NCBI GenBank assembly: GCA_964462445.1
Contig: CAYWXG010000061.1
Span: 1 to 10,803 of the forward strand
Reading direction: 5' to 3'
Length of the DNA: 10,803 nt
Source: JAGBWK01 sp964462445
GTDB taxonomy: Bacteria > Bacteroidota > Bacteroidia > Bacteroidales > Muribaculaceae
In this document: one piece after another, positions 6,253 through 10,803 of the stretch
Layout: each line of letters opens with the position of its first letter
Numbering within the stretch: position 1 is the stretch's first letter
The notes under the pieces: generated by a model
What the model saw: only the letters and a program-made list of their open reading frames with translations
What the model was told of the DNA's origin: nothing
Databases searched by the model: none
Made by a program: the position numbers and the translations under genes

Positions 6253-6315
6253 TTACATCGGTAAATCGGAAACGGAAACGCTCCGATTGCCTTGTGAAGG
6301 CAAGCGAAGATGTAA
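6253..6315 (+). ncRNA. candidate three-helix RNA element in the tRNA-Thr/tRNA-Tyr spacer
   Basis: Within the 228-nt spacer (6222-6449) three exact inverted repeats nest as a three-way junction: an outer helix TTACATC (6253-6259) with GATGTAA (6309-6315); hairpin A, AATCGGA (6264-6270) with TCCGATT (6282-6288); and hairpin B, GCCTT (6289-6293) with AAGGC (6297-6301) around GTG. There is no T run, so it is not a terminator on either strand. It is not a recognisable tRNA. It could be a processing signal or a small RNA carved from the tRNA precursor; no function is shown. The rest of the spacer has only a 10-nt palindrome (ACAAATTTGT, 6328-6337). Confidence 0.3.
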
Positions 6316-6449
6316 AAGTATAAAGCGACAAATTTGTAAGGAATGACAGTGTGGCATTAAAGTTGAAAGGCCGAGATGGTGCACGGTAATTCTACGACAA
6401 AGAAAATGTGATAAAAGCATTGAGTCGATAAGGGCAGATGTTTGTGTAC

Positions 6450-6532
6450 GGGCGAATACCAGAGTGGCCAAATGGGGCAGACTGTAAATCTGCTGGTTTA
6501 TACCTTCGGTGGTTCGAATCCATCTTCGCCCA
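6450..6532 (+). tRNA. tRNA-Tyr (anticodon GTA)
   Basis: An 83-nt tRNA with long variable arm: acceptor GGGCGAA/TTCGCCC, anticodon stem GCAGA/TCTGC around CTGTAAA with GTA at 6484-6486, variable arm from about 6494, T-arm with TTCGAAT, discriminator A and no encoded CCA. The long arm and GTA anticodon are diagnostic of bacterial tRNA-Tyr. It occupies the tyrU position of the conserved cluster. Confidence 0.95.
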
Positions 6533-6543
6533 CTACTTAAGTT

Positions 6544-6619
6544 GCGGAAGTAGCTCAGTTGATAGAGCATCAGCCTTCCAAGCTGAGGGTCGCGAGTTTG
6601 AGCCTCGTCTTCCGCTCCA
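6544..6619 (+). tRNA. tRNA-Gly (anticodon TCC), CCA encoded
   Basis: Acceptor GCGGAAG/CTTCCGC, anticodon stem TCAGC/GCTGA around CTTCCAA with TCC at 6577-6579 (reads GGA/GGG), discriminator T at 6616 and an apparent genomic CCA at 6617-6619, unlike the other four tRNAs here. The T-loop reads TTTGAGC, with U instead of C at position 56, and the D-loop reads AGTTGATA, with A instead of G at position 19, so the 19-56 tertiary pair is A-U rather than G-C. It occupies the glyT position. Confidence 0.95.
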
Positions 6620-6641
6620 AAAAAACGACATACATTGTTTT

Positions 6642-6713
<72 letters not shown>

Positions 6714-6800
6714 CGAAAATTCCAAAGCCCCGATAGCGCCTTGCGATATCGCGGTAACTTGTTGAAAGTTAATCATTTAATCAAATAAATAGCAAAAGTT

Positions 6801-7985
6801 ATGGCTAAAGAGAAATTCGAAAGAACCAAACCGCACGTTAACATTGGTACTATTGGCCACGTAGACCACGGTAAAACTACTTTGACTGCGGCTATCACTA
6901 CAGTTCTTGCTAAGGCTGGTTTGTCAGAACTTAAGTCATTCGACCAAATTGACAACGCACCCGAAGAAAAAGAACGTGGTATTACAATCAACACTTCACA
7001 CGTTGAATATGAAACTGAAAACCGTCACTATGCTCACGTAGACTGCCCCGGACACGCTGACTACGTTAAGAACATGGTAACAGGTGCTGCTCAGATGGAC
7101 GGTGCAATTATCGTAGTTGCTGCAACTGATGGTCCTATGCCCCAAACACGTGAGCACATCCTTCTCGCTCGTCAGGTGAACGTACCCCGTATCGTAGTTT
7201 TCTTGAACAAATGCGACATGGTAGACGACGAAGAAATGCTTGAACTCGTTGAAATGGAGATGCGTGAACTTCTCTCAGCTTACGAATATGATGGTGACAA
7301 TACACCTATCATCCGTGGTTCTGCACTTGGTGCTCTCAACGGTGAACCCGAATGGGAAGCTAAAGTTATGGAACTTATGGCACAAGTTGACGAATGGATT
7401 CCATTACCTCCTCGCGATATCGACAAACCCTTCCTTATGCCTGTTGAAGACGTATTCTCAATCACTGGTCGTGGTACAGTTGCAACCGGTCGTATTGAAA
7501 CAGGTATCGTAAAAGTAGGTGACGAAGTTCAAATCATGGGTCTCGGTGCAGACATGAAGTCAACCGTAACCGGAGTTGAAATGTTCCGTAAACTTCTCGA
7601 TCAAGGTGAAGCTGGTGACAACGTAGGTCTTCTTCTCCGTGGTATCGATAAGAAAGAAATCAAACGTGGTATGGTAATTTGCCACCCCGGAGTTGTTAAA
7701 CCCCACAGCAAATTCAAAGCTTCAGTTTATATCTTGAAGAAAGAAGAAGGTGGTCGTCACACTCCGTTCCACAACCACTATCGTCCTCAGTTCTACATCC
7801 GTACGCTCGACGTAACCGGTGAAATTTCACTTCCCGAAGGTGTAGAAATGGTAATGCCCGGTGACCACGTAGAAATCATCGTTGAGCTTATCAACCCGGT
7901 AGCTTGCAACCAAGGTCTTCGTTTCGCAATCCGCGAAGGTGGTCGTACAGTAGGTTCTGGTCAGATTACTGAAATTGTTGAGTAA
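6801..7985 (+). CDS. tuf: elongation factor Tu
   Basis: EF-Tu, the GTPase that carries aminoacyl-tRNA to the ribosomal A site. At 394 residues it has the expected length. The GTPase domain shows the P-loop GHVDHGKT (19-26), switch I RGITINT (59-65), switch II DCPGH (81-85, with catalytic H85) and NKCD (136-139); beta-barrel domains 2 and 3 follow, including RGTVATGRIE and the C-terminal FAIREGGRTVGSGQI. The start is the first ATG of the frame, giving the standard MAKEKFERTKPHVNIGTIGH. Codon use is strongly biased (repeated GGT, CGT, AAC, GAA), as expected for a very highly expressed gene and unlike the flanking accessory genes. The 87-nt gap after tRNA-Thr holds no clear promoter, only a GCGATATCGC palindrome at 6743-6752, so it is probably expressed from the tRNA promoter. 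A large hairpin follows the stop and should limit read-through. Confidence 0.99.
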   Translation: MAKEKFERTKPHVNIGTIGHVDHGKTTLTAAITTVLAKAGLSELKSFDQIDNAPEEKERGITINTSHVEYETENRHYAHVDCPGHADYVKNMVTGAAQMDGAIIVVAATDGPMPQTREHILLARQVNVPRIVVFLNKCDMVDDEEMLELVEMEMRELLSAYEYDGDNTPIIRGSALGALNGEPEWEAKVMELMAQVDEWIPLPPRDIDKPFLMPVEDVFSITGRGTVATGRIETGIVKVGDEVQIMGLGADMKSTVTGVEMFRKLLDQGEAGDNVGLLLRGIDKKEIKRGMVICHPGVVKPHSKFKASVYILKKEEGGRHTPFHNHYRPQFYIRTLDVTGEISLPEGVEMVMPGDHVEIIVELINPVACNQGLRFAIREGGRTVGSGQITEIVE

Positions 7986-8021
7986 TAAAATTAGTCAATT
8001 AAATAAGGTGACCTAAAATAA

Positions 8022-8068
8022 AAAAGTCAGGTTCCTGACGAACGATAGATTTGCAGGACCTGACTTTT
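8022..8068 (+). terminator. terminator hairpin after tuf
   Basis: AAAAGTCAGG (8022-8031) pairs with CCTGACTTTT (8059-8068), and the stem continues as TCCTG (8033-8037) with CAGGA (8054-8058) past one bulged T: 15 pairs around a 16-nt loop, with U-rich sequence at the 3' side. The left arm alone can also fold as GTCAGG-TT-CCTGAC (8026-8039). Placed 36 nt after the tuf stop, it should end most tuf transcripts. Confidence 0.7.
8046..8053 (+). promoter_or_regulatory. candidate -7 element for tRNA-Trp/secE inside the terminator loop
   Basis: TAGATTTG (8046-8053) matches TAnnTTTG exactly and lies in the loop of the tuf terminator. A start near 8060 would be about 13 nt before tRNA-Trp. I see no good -33 TTTG at the right distance, so the call is tentative. 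Confidence 0.35.
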
Positions 8069-8072
8069 ATAT

Positions 8073-8145
8073 ACGGGAATAGCTCAGTCGGTAGAGCACT
8101 GGTCTCCAAAACCAGGTGTCGGGAGTTCGAGCCTCTCTTCCCGTG
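8073..8145 (+). tRNA. tRNA-Trp (anticodon CCA)
   Basis: A 73-nt cloverleaf: acceptor ACGGGAA/TTCCCGT, D-stem GCTC/GAGC, anticodon stem CTGGT/ACCAG around CTCCAAA with CCA at 8106-8108, T-arm with TTCGAGC, discriminator G, no encoded CCA tail. It lies between tuf and secE, only 14 nt before the secE ATG, so tRNA excision must cut the secE mRNA leader very short. Confidence 0.95.
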
Positions 8146-8159
8146 CAAAATTTAATAAA

Positions 8160-8354
8160 ATGAAAAAATTAAAACTACTTACGAATATAGAGGAGTCATA
8201 TGCTGAACTTAGGTATAAGACTTCTTGGCCTACCAAAAAGCAGTTGATAAAGAGTGCCTGCATAGTCATGCTTGCTTCCGTGATTATCGCTTTGATAATC
8301 TTTTTAATTGACTTAGTATGGCAACAAATTGTGGGATTTGTATATCCCGGTTAA
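8160..8354 (+). CDS. secE: preprotein translocase subunit SecE
   Basis: A 64-residue single-span form of SecE, the essential clamp of the SecYEG channel in the inner membrane. A short amphipathic N-terminal part (KKLKLLTNIEESYAELRYKTSWPTKKQL) carries the family signature of Trp-Pro-Thr followed by basic residues (WPTKKQL, 23-29), and one transmembrane helix follows at about 32-54 (CIVMLASVIIALIIFLIDLV). The length is typical for the one-helix SecE of most bacteria. The position directly before nusG is the universal secE-nusG arrangement. The start at 8160 is the only one leaving the amphipathic helix intact; no Shine-Dalgarno is present. Confidence 0.95.
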   Translation: MKKLKLLTNIEESYAELRYKTSWPTKKQLIKSACIVMLASVIIALIIFLIDLVWQQIVGFVYPG

Positions 8355-8373
8355 TCTCTAAGTGGATTTATTA

Positions 8374-8937
8374 ATGGCTGAATCAAAGAAGGCATGGTAC
8401 GTGTTACGTGCCATTTCAGGAAAAGAGGCAAAGGTGAAGGAGTTGCTCGAAGCACAAATGCGCAACACCGACCTTGGCAACTATCTGTTTCAAGTGTTGA
8501 TACCCACAGAAAAGGTTCTCACTGTTCGTAACGGGAAAAAGGTTGTTAAAGAAAGAAACCTTTATTCCGGTTATGTTTTTGTTGAGGCCGACCTTCAGGG
8601 GGAGGTTATGCATACGTTGCGTAATGCCACTAATGTAATCGACTTTCTTAGGGGTAGAGGTAAGGATGCTAAGCCCGAAGCGCTTCGCGAAAGTGAAGTT
8701 ATGCGAATGCTTGGTCATGCCGATGATCTCAATGAGATTCCGGAAGAGAATGTGGTAGAATACATGGTCGGAGAGAGCGTAAAAGTGAACTACGGACCAT
8801 TTACCGGATTCATAGGGGAAGTAATTGAGGTTTATCCCGAGAAGAAGAAATTGAAGGTAGAGGTTAAGATTTTTGGAAGAAAGACTCCGTTGGAGTTGGA
8901 AAATTCGCAGGTAGAGCGTGAGTTGCGCGAGTCGTAA
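8374..8937 (+). CDS. nusG: transcription termination/antitermination factor NusG
   Basis: NusG binds RNA polymerase, modulates pausing and Rho, and couples transcription to the leading ribosome. I place the start at ATG 8374 (187 residues, MAESKKAWYVLRAISGKEAK); a GTG four codons upstream at 8362 is in frame but would add only DLL and leave a 7-nt gap to secE. The NGN domain covers about 6-120, with WYVLRAISGKE and NLYSGYVFVEADL, and the KOW domain about 130-180, with GPFTGFIGEVIEVYPEKKKL. The sequence between them (RMLGHADDLNEIPEE) is a typical linker. It follows secE by 19 nt and is likely cotranscribed with it and with rplK. Confidence 0.97.
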   Translation: MAESKKAWYVLRAISGKEAKVKELLEAQMRNTDLGNYLFQVLIPTEKVLTVRNGKKVVKERNLYSGYVFVEADLQGEVMHTLRNATNVIDFLRGRGKDAKPEALRESEVMRMLGHADDLNEIPEENVVEYMVGESVKVNYGPFTGFIGEVIEVYPEKKKLKVEVKIFGRKTPLELENSQVERELRES

Positions 8938-8965
8938 TGTGGTTACGGACATTAAGGCTAACACA
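8938..8965 (+). promoter_or_regulatory. hairpin in the rplK leader, candidate ribosomal protein L1 site
   Basis: TGTG (8938-8941) and TTA (8943-8945), separated by a bulged G, pair with TAA (8959-8961) and CACA (8962-8965). The hairpin sits directly after the nusG stop in the only sizeable gap (67 nt) of the nusG-rplK-rplA run. In E. coli and some archaea, L1 represses its operon by binding a stem-loop that mimics 23S rRNA in this leader. I cannot confirm the L1 signature here. Confidence 0.25.
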
Positions 8966-9004
8966 ATTTATGCAAGAATAAACTAAATTAAAAAGTAATT
9001 AGAA

Positions 9005-9448
9005 ATGGCTAAAGAAATTGCTGGACAGATCAAATTGCAGATTAAAGGTGGAGCAGCAAATCCATCGCCGCCCGTAGGTCCCGCTTTGGGTTCTAAGGGT
9101 ATCAATATCATGGAGTTTTGCAAGCAATTCAATGCCCGCACCCAGGACAAGGCAGGAAAAGTACTTCCGGTAGTAATTACATATTACTCGGATAAGAGCT
9201 TTGACTTCGTTGTTAAGACTCCCCCGGTAGCAATTCAGTTGCTTGAGGCGTCAAAGAAGAAAAGCGGTTCGGCACAACCTAACCGTTCGAAGATCGCAGA
9301 GATCACATGGGAGCAGGTAAAAGCAATTGCTGAAGATAAAATGCCTGATTTGAATTGCTTCACGGTAGAATCTGCGATGAAGATGGTTGCCGGAACGGCC
9401 AGAAGCATGGGTATCACCGTAAAAGGGGCGTTCCCTGAAAATAACTAA
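9005..9448 (+). CDS. rplK: 50S ribosomal protein L11
   Basis: L11 (147 residues) forms the GTPase-associated centre with 23S rRNA helices 43-44 at the base of the L7/L12 stalk. The N-terminal domain carries NPSPPVGPALGSKGINIMEF (about 19-38) with its Pro-rich hinge, and the rRNA-binding C-terminal domain (about 72-143) shows KSGSAQPNRSKIAEITWEQV and ARSMGITVKG. The length is near the E. coli protein's. The start gives the standard MAKEIAGQIKLQI, with an A-rich leader and no Shine-Dalgarno. It is 15 nt ahead of rplA, the usual L11-L1 pair. Confidence 0.98.
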   Translation: MAKEIAGQIKLQIKGGAANPSPPVGPALGSKGINIMEFCKQFNARTQDKAGKVLPVVITYYSDKSFDFVVKTPPVAIQLLEASKKKSGSAQPNRSKIAEITWEQVKAIAEDKMPDLNCFTVESAMKMVAGTARSMGITVKGAFPENN

Positions 9449-9463
9449 TAAACTTCAATTGAC

Positions 9464-10159
9464 ATGGGTAAACTTACAAAGAATCAGAAGTTGGCTTTAG
9501 AGAAGATTGAAGCTGGGAAGGCGTACACACTTGCGGAAGCGGCTGAAAAGGTAAAGGAAATCACCTATACCAAATTTGATGCCTCACTTGATATTGACGT
9601 GCGTCTTGGCGTAGATCCCCGAAAGGCCAATCAAATGGTACGTGGCGTAGTAACACTTCCCCACGGTACCGGCAAACAAGTAAAAGTGCTTGTGCTTTGC
9701 AATCCCGATGCAGAAGCAGCAGCTACCGCAGCGGGTGCCGACTATGTAGGTCTTGAAGAATATATCGAAAAGATAAAGGGCGGTTGGCTTGATGTAGATG
9801 TAATCATCGCACAGCCTGCTGTAATGGGTAAAATTGGTGTAGTGGCTCGCGTATTGGGTCCTCGCGGATTGATGCCTAACCCTAAGAGCGGCACTGTGAC
9901 AGTAGATGTTGCAAAGGCAGTAGAAGAGGTTAAGAAAGGTAAAATCGACTTCAAAGTTGACAAAAACGGTATCGTTCACTCTTCAATTGGTAAAGTGTCA
10001 TTTACCGCAGAGCAGATGAAAGACAATGCTCGCGAGTTCATCAACACACTTATCAAGTTAAAACCTGCAGCAGCTAAGGGAACATATATCAAGAGCGTTT
10101 ATCTTTCGAGCACAATGAGTCCCGGTGTAAAGGTTGACACCAAGAGTATTGACGTTTAA
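9464..10159 (+). CDS. rplA: 50S ribosomal protein L1
   Basis: L1 (231 residues) forms the mobile stalk near the ribosomal E site and in several organisms also represses its own operon by binding the rplK leader. The family signature is visible at 131-146 (LGPRGLMPNPKSGTVT), with the first domain segment at about 1-65 and the inserted second domain at about 70-155. The C-terminal part includes GKIDFKVDKNGIVHSSIGK and a conserved NTLIKLKPAAAKGTYI region. The gene follows rplK by 15 nt and precedes rplJ by 20 nt, so a single transcript is very likely. Confidence 0.98.
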   Translation: MGKLTKNQKLALEKIEAGKAYTLAEAAEKVKEITYTKFDASLDIDVRLGVDPRKANQMVRGVVTLPHGTGKQVKVLVLCNPDAEAAATAAGADYVGLEEYIEKIKGGWLDVDVIIAQPAVMGKIGVVARVLGPRGLMPNPKSGTVTVDVAKAVEEVKKGKIDFKVDKNGIVHSSIGKVSFTAEQMKDNAREFINTLIKLKPAAAKGTYIKSVYLSSTMSPGVKVDTKSIDV

Positions 10160-10179
10160 TCATTTAACGAGACTAAGAA

Positions 10180-10701
10180 ATGAAAAAGGAAGATAAAGCA
10201 AATATAATTGAACAAATCAAAGAAACTCTCAGTAGCTATAGCTGCTTCTACCTTGCAGAAACTGCAGGTCTTAATGCAGAAGCTACAAGCGAATTGCGTA
10301 AAGCATGTTTCAAAGATGACATCAAATTGGTTGTTGTCAAGAACACGCTACTACACAAAGCATTGGAGAGCATTGATTTTGATTTCAGCGAAATGTATTC
10401 TGTACTTCATGGTTCAACTTCGTTGCTTTGCTCAAATGTAGGCAATGCTCCTGCGAAGTTGCTCAAGAAGATGCAGAAAAAGGACCAACCCCTTCCCCGC
10501 CTCAAAGCGGCATTTGTAGAGGAAACTATCTATGTGGGTGAAGACCAACTTGAGACATTGTCGAAAATCAAGAGCAAAAACGAACTTATCGCCGATGTTA
10601 TCGCATTGTTGCAATCTCCCGCCAAGAATGTTGTATCAGCCCTTCAATCAGGTGGCAACAAACTTCATGGTATCCTTGAGACATTATCAAATAAAGAATA
10701 A
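10180..10701 (+). CDS. rplJ: 50S ribosomal protein L10
   Basis: L10 (173 residues) is the base of the flexible stalk: its N-terminal domain binds 23S rRNA near L11 and its C-terminal helix holds L7/L12 dimers. The N-terminal part (KADKANIIEQIKE-like; here starting MKKEDKANIIEQIKETLSS) and KLVVVKNTLLHKALE are typical. The C-terminal helix (about 135-173, NELIADVIALLQSPAKNVVS and SGGNKLHGILETLSNKE) is the L12-binding segment. The gap to rplA is only 20 nt, too short for the structured L10 leader known from E. coli and Bacillus, so any autoregulation must work differently or from a site elsewhere. Confidence 0.96.
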   Translation: MKKEDKANIIEQIKETLSSYSCFYLAETAGLNAEATSELRKACFKDDIKLVVVKNTLLHKALESIDFDFSEMYSVLHGSTSLLCSNVGNAPAKLLKKMQKKDQPLPRLKAAFVEETIYVGEDQLETLSKIKSKNELIADVIALLQSPAKNVVSALQSGGNKLHGILETLSNKE

Positions 10702-10736
10702 TAAAAAAGTAAATAAACAAATTAAATCATACAAAA

Positions 10737-10803
10737 ATGGCAGATTTGAAAGCTTTTGCAGAACAATTAGTTAACCTTTCAGTAAAGGAAGTAAACGAAC
10801 TTG
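10737..10803 (+). CDS. rplL: 50S ribosomal protein L7/L12, 5' part only
   Basis: Only the first 22 codons are in the window: MADLKAFAEQLVNL then SVKEVNEL, the dimerisation helices of L7/L12, the stalk protein that recruits translation GTPases including EF-Tu. The frame is open to the last base. It starts 35 nt after rplJ, preceded by an A-rich leader without Shine-Dalgarno. The usual rplJ-rplL order and sequence make the call safe despite truncation. Confidence 0.95.
   Translation, partial: MADLKAFAEQLVNLSVKEVNEL

Noticed and set aside
6253..6315. The three-helix element as a sixth, degenerate tRNA
   Set aside because: The seven-pair outer stem is suggestive, but there is no T-loop sequence, no anticodon loop of seven bases and only two inner hairpins.
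6437..6444. GATGTTTG as a separate promoter for tRNA-Tyr
   Set aside because: It lacks the TA of the -7 element, has no correctly spaced TTTG, and would start transcription inside the mature tRNA.
8084..8269. Minus-strand frame with EERLELPTPGFGDQ antisense to tRNA-Trp and secE
   Set aside because: Same tRNA-complement artefact; tRNA-Trp and secE account for the region.
8362..8373. GTG start for nusG
   Set aside because: The ATG at 8374 gives the usual NusG N-terminus; the extra four codons are not conserved-looking.

Overview
The window looks like a chromosomal segment of a Bacteroidota bacterium, most likely order Bacteroidales; the family Muribaculaceae is possible but is only my impression from the protein sequences. 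The evidence is: (i) promoter-like elements of the Bacteroidota type (TTTG about 18-20 nt before TAnnTTTG) ahead of dps and the tRNA operon; (ii) no Shine-Dalgarno sequences ahead of even the ribosomal protein genes; (iii) EF-Tu, OxyR, Dps and L7/L12 sequences that read like Bacteroides homologues; (iv) tRNA genes mostly lacking an encoded CCA. There is no sign of phage, insertion sequence, CRISPR or recent transfer.

Left part, minus strand (1-5095), reading leftward from the right: oxyR (peroxide-sensing LysR regulator), lrgA and lrgB (overlapping CidA/LrgA-CidB/LrgB membrane pair), a gene for an exported protein with nine CxxC motifs and an Asn-His repeat, and a three-domain Xaa-Pro aminopeptidase whose C-terminal end runs off the window. 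Divergent from oxyR, dps (ferritin-like DNA-protecting protein) lies on the plus strand. The 140-nt oxyR-dps intergenic region holds a near-consensus OxyR operator between two opposed promoter-like elements, so peroxide sensing and iron storage appear to be controlled from one compact switch.

Middle (5722-6147): a 426-nt gene-free stretch with one convincing terminator hairpin, phased A-tracts and a strong Bacteroidota-type promoter firing into the tRNA operon.

Right part, plus strand (6148-10803): the ancient translation/transcription cluster tRNA-Thr(UGU) - tRNA-Tyr(GUA) - tRNA-Gly(UCC) - tRNA-Thr(GGU) - tuf - tRNA-Trp(CCA) - secE - nusG - rplK - rplA - rplJ - rplL (cut by the window end). 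It is the same order as E. coli thrU-tyrU-glyT-thrT-tufB-secE-nusG-rplKAJL, with tRNA-Trp added between tuf and secE. The genes supply tRNAs, their delivery factor EF-Tu, the translocon subunit SecE, the antitermination/coupling factor NusG and the L1 and L7/L12 stalk proteins.

No wholly new system is evident. The points most worth checking are the OxyR operator, the CxxC-rich secreted protein, a foldable three-helix element inside the unusually long tRNA-Thr/tRNA-Tyr spacer, a terminator with a promoter-like element in its loop, and compensated or mismatched positions in the tRNAs.
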